Shown here: one piece after another, positions 23,854 through 31,466 of the stretch
Layout: the number at the start of each line of letters is the position of its first letter
Position numbering within the stretch: position 1 is the stretch's first letter
NCBI GenBank assembly: GCA_964398915.1
Contig: CAYNOR010000018.1
Location: forward strand, 1-41,169
Length of the DNA stretch: 41,169 nucleotides
DNA from: Tichowtungia sp964398915
GTDB taxonomy: Bacteria; Verrucomicrobiota; Kiritimatiellia; Kiritimatiellales; Tichowtungiaceae
Reading direction: 5' to 3'
Made by a program: the position numbers and the translations under genes
The notes under the pieces: generated by a model
Seen by the model: only the letters and a program-made list of their open reading frames with translations
What the model was told of the DNA's origin: nothing
Database searches by the model: none

Positions 23854-24042
23854 TTTTTTATCCTTCAAATTTTCTCCGCTCTTCGCGGCATCCAGTTTTA
23901 TTTTCATCCGGTTAAGTGCTTCGTTACGGTCGCCGGTCTGAAGCGACTCGGAATACTGCACACCGCCGATCTTCTGCCGCCAGTAGTATATCCCGCTACG
24001 CAGCTTAAGATTTTTTACTCCAGTTCCTTCAAACGTTCCCAT
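23854..24042 (-). pseudogene. Integrase N-terminal fragment fused in frame to the aldolase gene
   Basis: 63 codons from ATG 24042: VKNLKLRSGIYYWRQKIGGV followed by YSESLQTGDRNEALNRMKIKLDAAKSGE. This is the arm-binding domain of a tyrosine integrase (compare RKRNGIYYAVLRV and QSLHTRDKEIAEKLL in the intact integrase at 21423). The catalytic part is absent; the frame runs directly into the aldolase. It looks like a deletion fusion that left the integrase promoter and start driving the aldolase gene. Confidence 0.7.
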
Positions 24043-24094
24043 GATGCATCACCTATGTGAACAAATTCTTATTTTTATGATGCGTTTATGATGC
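24042..24094. promoter_or_regulatory. Repeated TGATGC motifs upstream of the integrase fragment
   Basis: The palindrome TGATGCATCA (24042-24051) covers the start codon region, and TTTATGATGC occurs twice at an 11-bp period (24074-24083 and 24085-24094). On the minus strand a possible -35 TTGATA lies further upstream, near 24108-24113. The arrangement suggests an operator or integrase arm sites. Confidence 0.35.
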
Positions 24095-24193
24095 ACTTTT
24101 ATTTTCTGATATCAACGTTATATTCCAAATTGTTTGAATCAGAATCTCCATTACTCCATCATCCGGCGTTCCAACACTCATGGAGGCCGTCTA

Positions 24194-25048
24194 ATGTCGC
24201 ATATTATCGTTCCGGAAGCTGAAAAACTGCTTGATCAGGAAATTAAGGTCCTTGATAAGGGCTTTGTCCGGCTGGTGGACTATATGGGTGGCGATGCCCG
24301 TATCGTTCAAACCGCCCGCGTATCGTATGGTGAAGGCACCAAAACCATCCGGCAGGATGCCGGCCTGATTGATTACCTCCTGCGCCATGAACACACCTCG
24401 CCCTTCGAACATGTCATCTTTGAACTGCACTGCAAAATGCCGATCTTTGTCGCCCGCCAGTGGATCCGTCATCGCACAGCACGCCTCAACGAAATATCCG
24501 GCCGCTACAGCGTCATGAAAGACGAGTTCTATCTGCCGCCACGCGACCAGATCAGTCTGCAAAGCACAGACAACAAACAAGGCCGCAATAAAGAGTCCGT
24601 TCCTGTCGAGTTGCAGAACAAAGTGCTCGAACTGCTTCAAAAAGATCAGTCTGCAAGTTTCGCAAACTATGAAGAACTGCTTAACGACGGAATCGCCCGC
24701 GAATTGGCCCGCATCAATCTGCCGCTCTCGATGTACACCGAGTGGTATTGGCAGATGGATCTGAAAAACATGCTGCATTTCCTAAAACTGCGGATGGACT
24801 CGCATGCTCAATGGGAAATCCAGGAATACGCCCGCGCCATCGCAAAAATCGTCAAAGCGGTATGTCCCCTCGCCTACGAGTCGTTCGAACGCCACATCCT
24901 GCGTGGTGCAAAATTTTCGAGCGATGAAATTACCGCCATCAACGCGCTGCTGGCTGGCAAGCCGAACCCGCTTCAAGATCGCCGGCTTGCAGAGTTCGAA
25001 GATAAGCTCACAGGCAATCTCTCGCTCTTCGAAAAACCGGCGGAATAA
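24194..25048 (+). CDS. thyX: Flavin-dependent thymidylate synthase ThyX
   Basis: A protein of 284 aa that makes dTMP from dUMP using methylene-tetrahydrofolate and FAD/NADPH. The ThyX signature RHRTARLNEISGRYS is complete, with FEHVIFELHCKMPIFVARQW just before it and an LSMYTEWYWQMDLKNMLHFLKLRMDSHAQWEI segment after it. GGAGG lies 8 bases before the ATG at 24194, so I prefer MSHIIV over the ATG 20 codons upstream. It stands alone, convergent with oligoribonuclease. No thyA is seen in the window. Confidence 0.95.
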   Translation: MSHIIVPEAEKLLDQEIKVLDKGFVRLVDYMGGDARIVQTARVSYGEGTKTIRQDAGLIDYLLRHEHTSPFEHVIFELHCKMPIFVARQWIRHRTARLNEISGRYSVMKDEFYLPPRDQISLQSTDNKQGRNKESVPVELQNKVLELLQKDQSASFANYEELLNDGIARELARINLPLSMYTEWYWQMDLKNMLHFLKLRMDSHAQWEIQEYARAIAKIVKAVCPLAYESFERHILRGAKFSSDEITAINALLAGKPNPLQDRRLAEFEDKLTGNLSLFEKPAE

Positions 25049-25066
25049 CTTCCAAACTCTGGATAA

Positions 25067-25681
25067 TCAGACGGTAAAATTCATGTGCGCCCGGTAATAG
25101 GCCAGCTCAGCGGCGGAAGCAACAATATCGTAGCAGGCATCATGCTGGCGCAGGCGACGCAAATCAGCTTCCGGAAAATACGTTTTGATCGTATGCGGAT
25201 CGTCTTTTTTAAATTCTTCACCGTCTGTCAAATCAAGCCACTGGATTTTCAACGCAGACACATCAAGCAGCCGGTAATGCAGCCGTCCAGCGAACGTCGG
25301 GAAAAATTTACGAGCCAGCATCCAGTCGGTATGAATGCTGTTACCGGCCAGCAACGGACGCTTCTGAATCGTTTTGGTCGGCGTACCGCACCAGCGGTCA
25401 ACAAAGGCCGTCAACTTGGCATCGACTTCTCCAATCGGAACAGCGGAGCGCGACCGGCACTTTTTAATGAGATCCGGAATATTCTTCTGAACCCACGGAC
25501 TGAGAACCGCATCTTCAGGCAGGCGGATATGAAAATTGAGATCCTCCTCCGGCGGCGTGATCCGTTTAAGCCTGTTGTCCGTCAGCATGACGGACACCTG
25601 AAGAAGATGCGCTTCGTCGAGTTCGAGCGAAGTAAACTCCGTATCGAACCAAACGTAGGCTGTGGAGGCTTTCCGGCTCAT
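25067..25681 (-). CDS. orn: Oligoribonuclease
   Basis: A 204-aa 3'-5' exoribonuclease of the DEDDh family that degrades 2-5-nt RNA (and pGpG). Motifs: WFDTEFTSLE at about 11-20 (Exo I), GNSIHTDWMLARKFFP (Exo II) and RQHDACYDI near the C-terminus (Exo III with the catalytic His). The N-terminal part is somewhat longer than in E. coli Orn (181 aa). Its start overlaps the acetate kinase stop (ATGA), so it is co-translated with ackA. Its stop is convergent with thyX. Confidence 0.85.
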   Translation of the reverse strand: MSRKASTAYVWFDTEFTSLELDEAHLLQVSVMLTDNRLKRITPPEEDLNFHIRLPEDAVLSPWVQKNIPDLIKKCRSRSAVPIGEVDAKLTAFVDRWCGTPTKTIQKRPLLAGNSIHTDWMLARKFFPTFAGRLHYRLLDVSALKIQWLDLTDGEEFKKDDPHTIKTYFPEADLRRLRQHDACYDIVASAAELAYYRAHMNFTV

Positions 25682-26886
25682 TTCTTCTTCGCTTTAAGAA
25701 TATCGAACGTATCAGAAGCAATAACCTTCTCTTCATCCGTGTGAATAACGAGAGCTTTCACCTTCGAAATGGCTGTCGTGATCACCGTCTTATTGGCCTT
25801 GTTAGCACGTTTATCCACTTTGACGCCGAGAAATCCGAAGTTCTCCAGCACCTTTTCACGAACCTGAGGAACGTTTTCTCCGATACCTGCTGTAAAGACA
25901 ATAGCGTTCACACCATTCATAGCCGCCGCGTAGGCTCCAATATATTTCAGAATGGAATACACGAAGATATCAAGCGCTTCAATGCACCCCTCATATCCTT
26001 TCTCAACGCCTTCAATTACATCACGCATATCACGCTGTCCGCAAAGGCCCAACAACCCGCCCTGCTTGTTCATCATCGCACTGACCTGTTCGCCGCTGAG
26101 TCCTTGCGTTTCCATAATATGCAACGGAATGTAGGGGTCAAGGTCGCCAGAGCGAGTACCCATTAAAATACCTGCCAGCGGCGTGAGACCCATGGAAGTA
26201 TCCACCGATTTACCGCCGTCAAAGGCGGCGATGGAACCGCCGTTACCAAGATGACATGTGATGATTTTCAGCTTCTCAATCGGCTTTTTAAGCACCGTTG
26301 CCGCCATTTTTGCGACATACCCATGCGACGTGCCGTGGAACCCGTAGCGACGGATCTTATGCACGGTGTACTGCTCTTTCGGCAATCCGTACAGATACGC
26401 TTTGGGCGGCATGGTTTGATGAATAGCCGTATCAAACACGGCAACCTGCGGCATATCGGGATACAGCTCATAAATCGCCTGAATACCCATCAGATTCGGC
26501 GGATTGTGCAAAGGGGCCAGCACGGAATTTTTCCGGATGGCTTCAACTACAGCACCAGTAACCAGAACCGATCCGGTAAAGTCCTCTCCGCCATGTACCA
26601 CACGATGTCCTACGCCGGACAATTCACTCAGGCTCTTAAGAAGCCCTTTTTCAGGAGCCGTTAACATGTGAAAGATCGCATTAATAGCCTTCTTGTGGTC
26701 GGGCAGGTCGATGTATTGATGTTCCTTTTCGCTGCCGGGTTTTTTGCAGTCCACGCTGGAACCGGAAATACCGATGCGTTCAGCCCCGCCCTGCGCCAGA
26801 ACAGTAAAGTCATGATCGCTGCCGACCGACTCATAGAGTTTGTATTTAATGGATGATGAACCTGAATTAATAACCAGAATTTTCAT
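25678..26886 (-). CDS. ackA: Acetate kinase
   Basis: A 402-aa ASKHA-fold kinase interconverting acetyl phosphate + ADP and acetate + ATP. Signatures: MKILVINSGSSSIKYKLY at the start, GHRVVHGGEDFTG, ITCHLGNGGSIAAF with DTSMGLTPLAGILMGTRSGDLDP, and VFTAGIGENVPQVREKV near the end. The length is typical. It lies 21 bases downstream of pta on the same strand, giving the acetate-forming, ATP-yielding branch of fermentation. Confidence 0.97.
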   Translation of the reverse strand: MKILVINSGSSSIKYKLYESVGSDHDFTVLAQGGAERIGISGSSVDCKKPGSEKEHQYIDLPDHKKAINAIFHMLTAPEKGLLKSLSELSGVGHRVVHGGEDFTGSVLVTGAVVEAIRKNSVLAPLHNPPNLMGIQAIYELYPDMPQVAVFDTAIHQTMPPKAYLYGLPKEQYTVHKIRRYGFHGTSHGYVAKMAATVLKKPIEKLKIITCHLGNGGSIAAFDGGKSVDTSMGLTPLAGILMGTRSGDLDPYIPLHIMETQGLSGEQVSAMMNKQGGLLGLCGQRDMRDVIEGVEKGYEGCIEALDIFVYSILKYIGAYAAAMNGVNAIVFTAGIGENVPQVREKVLENFGFLGVKVDKRANKANKTVITTAISKVKALVIHTDEEKVIASDTFDILKAKKK

Positions 26887-26907
26887 TTCTACACCTGTTT
26901 TTGAATA

Positions 26908-27888
26908 TTATTTTAGAGACTGCACCGCCGTTATAGCCACAACGCCAAGAATATCTTCTGCACTGCAACCACGGGAAAGATCGTTAACCGGTTTTTTCAA
27001 TCCCTGAAGTACTGGGCCGTACGCTTCGGCACCACCAAGACGCTGTACCAGTTTATAGGCCATATTGCCGGCGTTGAGGTCAGGAAAAATCAGCACGCGG
27101 GCTTCACCGGCCAATTCACTCTGCGGGGCTTTGCTTTTCGCCACCTTAGGCACAATGGCGGCATCAACCTGTAATTCGCCGTCCAACTTAACCGGCGCAT
27201 CAGGCATTTTTGCCTTCAACAGTTCTTTTGCTTTCAGAGTTGCTTCAATCACCTTGTCGACCAGCGGACTGGAGGCCGAGCCCTTAGTGGAATAGGAAAG
27301 CAATGCGACATTCGCCGGAATATTAAACTGCAGCGCGGTCCGTGCACTTTGCACAGCAATCTGCGACAGCTGATCCGCATCCGGATTTTCAACCAGCCCG
27401 CAATCAGAGAAAATATAAGGAACATTGTTTACGCACATAAAGAAAACGCTAGAGATAATAGCCCCCTTCTCAGCGGATTTTATGATTTGCAAAGCCGGAC
27501 GCACCGTATCCGCAGTCGAATGCGCCGCACCGGAAACCAATCCATCCGCTTCGCCGTTCTGCACCATCATCATTCCAAAATAATTTACATGCTTAACGGC
27601 TTCACGAGCCTGCTCAAGCGTAATACCCTTGCTTTTCCGCAACTCATAAAAAGAAGCCGCATAGCTATCCAACCGGTCAGATGTTTGAGGATTAATAACG
27701 GTCACGCCCTTACCAACCCGTGCAGACACCTTGTCATCACCAAGAACAACAACCTTTGCGATTCCTTCTTCCGCAATCATGTTTGCAGCTGTAGTAACAC
27801 GTTCATCCGCCCCTTCAGGCAGCACGATCGTCCGCTGATTTGCTTTTGCTTTATTAATTACCGACTGAATAAATTCACTGCGACTCAT
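26908..27888 (-). CDS. pta: Phosphate acetyltransferase
   Basis: A protein of 326 aa in the short phosphotransacetylase class, converting acetyl-CoA + Pi to acetyl phosphate + CoA. Visible: VLPEGADERVTTAANM, EADGLVSGAAHSTADTVRPALQIIK, FSDCGLVENPDADQLSQIA, VALLSYSTKGSA, ELAGEARVLIFPDLNAGNMAYKLVQRLGGAEAYGPVLQGLKKPVNDLSRG. The start MSRSEF has AAAGGG about 9 bases upstream; an ATG at 27930 would add 14 residues without a conserved look. Transcription is separated from the ribosomal operon by a terminator at 27934-27967. Confidence 0.95.
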   Translation of the reverse strand: MSRSEFIQSVINKAKANQRTIVLPEGADERVTTAANMIAEEGIAKVVVLGDDKVSARVGKGVTVINPQTSDRLDSYAASFYELRKSKGITLEQAREAVKHVNYFGMMMVQNGEADGLVSGAAHSTADTVRPALQIIKSAEKGAIISSVFFMCVNNVPYIFSDCGLVENPDADQLSQIAVQSARTALQFNIPANVALLSYSTKGSASSPLVDKVIEATLKAKELLKAKMPDAPVKLDGELQVDAAIVPKVAKSKAPQSELAGEARVLIFPDLNAGNMAYKLVQRLGGAEAYGPVLQGLKKPVNDLSRGCSAEDILGVVAITAVQSLK

Positions 27889-27933
27889 TTTTCGAAACCC
27901 TTTCCATTTATAAAAACTCAAACTGAACAAATA

Positions 27934-27967
27934 AAAAGCCCCCTAAGCTATTGCTTAAGAGGCTTTT
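27934..27967 (-). terminator. Rho-independent terminator of the ribosomal protein operon
   Basis: Minus strand: AGCCTCTTAAGC, loop AATA, GCTTAGGGGGCT, then TTTTTATTTG. The stem is 12 bp with one or two G-U pairs and is followed by a U-tract, directly after rplQ. The complementary strand ends in TTTTTT and may also terminate. Confidence 0.85.
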
Positions 27968-27997
27968 TTCATAGCAATTCTCCTGCTGGACTTACTT

Positions 27998-28372
27998 TTA
28001 TTTTTCGACCGGCGCAGCGGCTTCAACCCACTCGAGAATAACCATTTCAGACGCGTCACTCATCCGCGGACCGAGCTTAGTGATCCGGGTGTAACCTCCC
28101 GCACGACCGGCAAATCCAGGTGCAATTTCATCGAACAGCACTTTAACCTGCGCAGGCTGCTTAATCACCGCAAGAGCCTGACGACGGGCCGCCAGCGTTC
28201 CATCTTTGCCAAGGGTAACCATTTTCTCAGCGAGCGAACGGGTCGCTTTAGCTTTGGCAATAGTTGTTTTAATTCGCCGTTCGGCAATCAGGCTGCAAAC
28301 CTGATTGGCCAACATCGCATCGCGATGCGCGCCGGTACGTCCAAGCTTAACTGTTTTCTTAAGATGTCTCAT
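27998..28372 (-). CDS. rplQ: 50S ribosomal protein L17
   Basis: A 124-aa ribosomal protein. MRHLKKTVKLGRTGAHRDAML, then LIAERRIKTTIAKAKATRSLAEKMVTLGKDG and RAGGYTRITKLGPRMSDASEMVILEW are characteristic of bL17, which sits near the exit tunnel. It is the last gene of the operon, 23 bases after rpoA, followed by a terminator. Confidence 0.97.
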   Translation of the reverse strand: MRHLKKTVKLGRTGAHRDAMLANQVCSLIAERRIKTTIAKAKATRSLAEKMVTLGKDGTLAARRQALAVIKQPAQVKVLFDEIAPGFAGRAGGYTRITKLGPRMSDASEMVILEWVEAAAPVEK

Positions 28373-28395
28373 GATGTGAACCTCGTTTAATAAAT

Positions 28396-29403
28396 CTATT
28401 CAATTTCTTTGGCTGGCGGCTTGAGCAAATCAGCATCAAATGTCATGCCAAGCGACAGCCCCATATCCACAATCTTCTGCTTGATCTCATTCAACGACTT
28501 CTTACCGAAGTTGCGATATTTGAGCATTTCAGCTTCCGTCTTCTGTGCCAGTTCACCAACCGTGGTGATGTTGGCATTGTTGAGACAGTTGGCAGCACGG
28601 ACACTCAGTTCAATTTCGTTGACGCTGATGTTCAACTTGCGACGCAGATCTTCTTTTTCAATGTCAATCTGCTTTTCGCTGGCTTCGAATTCGATGAGGT
28701 CTTTATCATAGCTGACGAAAATATCGAGGTGATGGCGCAAAATGGCTGCGGACATTGTCAGCGCATCATCCGGCGTTACACGGCCATCCGTCCAGATTTC
28801 GATAACGAGCTGGTCATAATCGGTACGGCGTCCGACGCGACATGAACCGACATCGTATTTCACACGGGAAACCGGAGAGAAAAGTGAATCAATCGGAATA
28901 ACACCGATTTCCTGCTCAGCCTTCTTATTGCCTTCCGCCGGGCAATAACCGCGACCAACGCGGGTTTCAATTTCAACTTCGAACTTACCATTGCTGTCGA
29001 GCGTAGCAATATGATGATCCGGGTTAATCACTTGGATACTGTCATTAACCTGAATATCCGCTGCAGTAACTTCGCCCGGACCCTTAACACTGATCTTCAA
29101 ACGCTGAGGATCACGGGTATAGGACTTAAACAGAACCTTCTTCAGATTCAGGACGATATCCGTAACGTCCTCAACAACACCCGGCAGGTTGCAGAATTCA
29201 TGAGGAGCACCCAGAATTTTAACCGACGAGATCGCCGTACCTTCCAACGAGGACAGCAATACGCGACGCATGGAGTTACCGATTGTGCGGCCATAGCCGG
29301 CTTCAAAGGGTTCGGCAATAAACTTGCCGTAAGTGGCAGTGGATGCGGCTTCGTCTTTGACGACCCGCTTGGGCATTTCGAAACGACCTAATCTGATTGG
29401 CAT
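28396..29403 (-). CDS. rpoA: DNA-directed RNA polymerase subunit alpha
   Basis: A 335-aa alpha subunit. The N-terminal domain (assembly) has FEAGYGRTIGNSMRRVLLSSLEGTAI near residues 33-58 and GRGYCPAEGNK; the C-terminal domain (UP-element and activator contact) has ELSVRAANCLNNANITTVGELAQKTEAEMLKYRNFGKKSLNEI. GGAGGAG precedes the ATG. Placed between rpsK and rplQ; rpsD, which often lies between rpsK and rpoA, is absent here. Confidence 0.98.
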   Translation of the reverse strand: MPIRLGRFEMPKRVVKDEAASTATYGKFIAEPFEAGYGRTIGNSMRRVLLSSLEGTAISSVKILGAPHEFCNLPGVVEDVTDIVLNLKKVLFKSYTRDPQRLKISVKGPGEVTAADIQVNDSIQVINPDHHIATLDSNGKFEVEIETRVGRGYCPAEGNKKAEQEIGVIPIDSLFSPVSRVKYDVGSCRVGRRTDYDQLVIEIWTDGRVTPDDALTMSAAILRHHLDIFVSYDKDLIEFEASEKQIDIEKEDLRRKLNISVNEIELSVRAANCLNNANITTVGELAQKTEAEMLKYRNFGKKSLNEIKQKIVDMGLSLGMTFDADLLKPPAKEIE

Positions 29404-29476
29404 TGTCTTCTCCTCCCAGAACCGGGCATTAACCGGCTCATATGGTTTTGATTTACTTTATTTTAGCGCCCGTCCG

Positions 29477-29983
29477 TTAAACGCGCCGCTGTTTTCTTGG
29501 GCGGCAACCGTTATGCGGAACCGGCGTGGTATCTTTAATAGCAGAAACGCGAAGCCCGGCAGCCTGAATCGCACGCACAGCCGATTCACGACCTGCGCCC
29601 GGACCCTGCACACGAACTTCGACTTCATTCATTCCATGTCCAATCGCAGCGCGTGCAGCTTCTTGCGCCACCGTAGTGGCCGCGAAAGCTGTGCTCTTAC
29701 GGGAACCTTTGAACCCGCAACGGCCTGCACTGCTCCATGAAATAACCTGTCCCTTCATGTCGGTGAGCGACACAATGCAGTTATTAAACGTTGTTTTGAT
29801 AAACGCGATGCCGTACGGAACATTTTTTGCGCCTTTTGCACGGCGCTTCGGCTTGCCGTCATCTTCAGGAGCCGTCTCGATCTGCGCGAAAATATCCTTC
29901 TGCCGTGACGGCTTCTTGGTTTCCGCGACAACGGCTTCCGCCATTTCGACGACTTCTTCTACAGGTTTGGTTTCTTCTGCCAT
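29477..29983 (-). CDS. rpsK: 30S ribosomal protein S11 with acidic N-terminal extension
   Basis: 168 aa; the conserved S11 core (about residues 52-168) has NVPYGIAFIKTTFNNCIVSLTD, GRCGFKGSRKSTAFAA, VRVQGPGAGRESAVRAIQAAGL and DTTPVPHNGCRPRKQRRV. About 45 residues precede it, first acidic (MAEETKPVEEVVEMAEAVVAE) then basic and again acidic. Most bacterial S11 proteins are about 130 aa. The extension is in frame, in front of a normal core, with no better internal start. The protein sits at the 30S platform next to mRNA. Confidence 0.95.
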   Translation of the reverse strand: MAEETKPVEEVVEMAEAVVAETKKPSRQKDIFAQIETAPEDDGKPKRRAKGAKNVPYGIAFIKTTFNNCIVSLTDMKGQVISWSSAGRCGFKGSRKSTAFAATTVAQEAARAAIGHGMNEVEVRVQGPGAGRESAVRAIQAAGLRVSAIKDTTPVPHNGCRPRKQRRV

Positions 29984-30005
29984 GAATCGAATCCTCAGTT
30001 AAATT

Positions 30006-30437
30006 TTATTTCTTTCCGGCTGGAGCTTTTGCAGCTGGCGCTGTGGTCTTAGCCGCTGAACGGGCTTCCTTACCACGAACTGCGCCAACTGTGCGGCGAG
30101 CACCCTTACGAGTACGGGCATTGGTCTTCGTACGCTGACCACGAACTGGCAGACCGCGACGGTGACGGGTTCCACGATAGCTATTAATTGAAATCAGGCG
30201 GCGGATGTTCTGTCCGATTTCGCGGCGAAGATCCCCTTCAATTGTATAGTCCGCACGAACTACTGCGGTGAGTTTTGTAATATCTTCGTCGGACAGATCG
30301 TCAGCTTTTTTAGCTGGATCCAGACCGGCTTTTGCAATCACTTCACGAGAAGTGGTCAGGCCGAGGCCGTATATATAAGTCAGAGCGTATTCGAGACGCT
30401 TTCTGCCGGGAATATCAACACCAAGTATGCGAGGCAT
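30006..30437 (-). CDS. rpsM: 30S ribosomal protein S13
   Basis: 143 aa: MPRILGVDIPGRKRLEYALTYIYGLG, the helix-two-turn-helix region and SYRGTRHRRGLPVRGQRTKTNARTRKG are typical of uS13. The C-terminus is extended by an Ala/Lys/Pro-rich tail (EARSAAKTTAPAAKAPAGKK). It lies 23 bases upstream of rpsK and 18 bases downstream of rpmJ in the operon. Confidence 0.97.
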   Translation of the reverse strand: MPRILGVDIPGRKRLEYALTYIYGLGLTTSREVIAKAGLDPAKKADDLSDEDITKLTAVVRADYTIEGDLRREIGQNIRRLISINSYRGTRHRRGLPVRGQRTKTNARTRKGARRTVGAVRGKEARSAAKTTAPAAKAPAGKK

Positions 30438-30455
30438 AATGAAACTGCTCCTTCT

Positions 30456-30572
30456 TTAACCCTGACGCTGTTTGTGCCGCGGGTTGCGTTTGTTAATTAC
30501 ATAAACGCGCCCTTTACGACGGACAATAACATCGTCAGCGCTGATTTTTTTTACCGATGCCTTAACCTTCAT
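30456..30572 (-). CDS. rpmJ: 50S ribosomal protein L36, cysteine-free type
   Basis: A 38-aa protein reading MKVKASVKKISADD, VIVRRKGRVYV and INKRNPRHKQRQG. The four zinc ligands (three Cys and one His) of standard L36 are replaced: KKISADDV stands where KKICDKCK is usual. It is thus the C-minus form, which works without zinc. It lies 7 bases after infA and 18 bases before rpsM, the standard order. Confidence 0.93.
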   Translation of the reverse strand: MKVKASVKKISADDVIVRRKGRVYVINKRNPRHKQRQG

Positions 30573-30579
30573 AGTTCAC

Positions 30580-30786
30580 CTAAATAATAATCTGCCCTAC
30601 ACCCATGTTGTAAGGCGACATTTCCACCTTCACTAAATCGCCGGCTCCCGGCACTTTTTTCTCTCGATCCCGCACCGCAATATAGGCTGTGAACCGATGT
30701 CCATTACCCAATACGGCGCGAAAAGCGTGATTATCTATCACGGCCTCCAGCTGAGCGTCTAGCAAAATAGTTTCACATTCGCTCAT
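30580..30786 (-). CDS. infA: Translation initiation factor IF-1 (divergent)
   Basis: A 68-aa OB-fold protein binding the ribosomal A site during initiation. Recognisable features: AQLEAVIDNHAFRAVLGNGHRFTAYIA and GDLVKVEMSPYNMGVGQIII. It is divergent: the usual KEDxIEMEG start and the RKNYIRIL stretch are replaced (SECETILLDAQ, DREKKVPGA). It is the first gene of the operon and lies just 9-10 bases downstream of a predicted transcription start, with no Shine-Dalgarno sequence. Confidence 0.88.
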   Translation of the reverse strand: MSECETILLDAQLEAVIDNHAFRAVLGNGHRFTAYIAVRDREKKVPGAGDLVKVEMSPYNMGVGQIII

Positions 30787-30801
30787 TTTTAAGAGCGGCC
30801 C

Positions 30802-30829
30802 ATCATACCGACCCGTTTAACTGGTACAA
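30802..30829 (-). promoter_or_regulatory. Predicted promoter of the infA-rplQ operon
   Basis: Minus strand: -35 TTGTAC (30824-30829), 16-bp spacer, -10 TATGAT (30802-30807). The expected start near 30795 leaves a 5' leader of about 9 nt before the infA ATG. Confidence 0.55.
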
Positions 30830-30889
30830 GCCTCAATTCCATAAAAAATTTATCAGCCAAAATTCATGAAAAACGGGCATATTCCGGTA

Positions 30890-31453
30890 TTAAAACTCAA
30901 CACGCGGCACAACAGACGCTTCCGGAGCGGACTCAAACGGCGTACGCCGTTCAAATTTAAACAGGCTTGCCCAGACTGATCCGGGGAACCGGCGAATCGA
31001 AGTGTTGTATGCTTGCACAACCTCATTATAACGGCGGCGCTCAACCGAAATACGGTTTTCTGTTCCGGCCAGCTCATCCTGCAAGGCAATGAAGTTCTGG
31101 TTGGCTTTGAGCTGGGGATACTGTTCGGCTACCACCAGCAGACGGCTCAATGCGCTTTGCATTTCACCGGCAGCCTTTATCTTTTCATCCGGCGTAGCAG
31201 CTGTGCCCCACTGACTGCGCAAACGGGTCACTTCAGTTAAAAGTCCTTTTTCGTGCGCAGCATACCCTTTAACGGTGCTGATCAAGTTAGGAATCAGATC
31301 AAACCGGCGTTGCAAAACGGTTTCAACATTAGCCCATTGAGCGGTGACCCCCTCATCCTGCGCAACAAAACGGTTGCGCGACCCGATGGCCGATCCGCCA
31401 ACCATCACAACCACCAGTAAAATAACTCCGAGCACAATCCATTTCGTCTTCAT
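30890..31453 (-). CDS. lemA: LemA family protein
   Basis: A protein of 187 aa with an N-terminal membrane anchor (residues 3-22, WIVLGVILLVVVMVGGSAIG) and the LemA helical domain outside the cytosol: VTAQWANVETVLQRRFDLIPNLISTVKGYAAHEKG, ENRISVERRRYNEVVQAYNTSIRRFPG. The function of LemA proteins is not settled. They recur next to TPM-domain (YgcG-like) genes, as here, suggesting a shared envelope role. AAGGGAG lies 8 bases before the chosen ATG; an earlier ATG at 31501 would overlap the upstream gene. Confidence 0.93.
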   Translation of the reverse strand: MKTKWIVLGVILLVVVMVGGSAIGSRNRFVAQDEGVTAQWANVETVLQRRFDLIPNLISTVKGYAAHEKGLLTEVTRLRSQWGTAATPDEKIKAAGEMQSALSRLLVVAEQYPQLKANQNFIALQDELAGTENRISVERRRYNEVVQAYNTSIRRFPGSVWASLFKFERRTPFESAPEASVVPRVEF

Positions 31454-31466
31454 CACAATACTCCCT

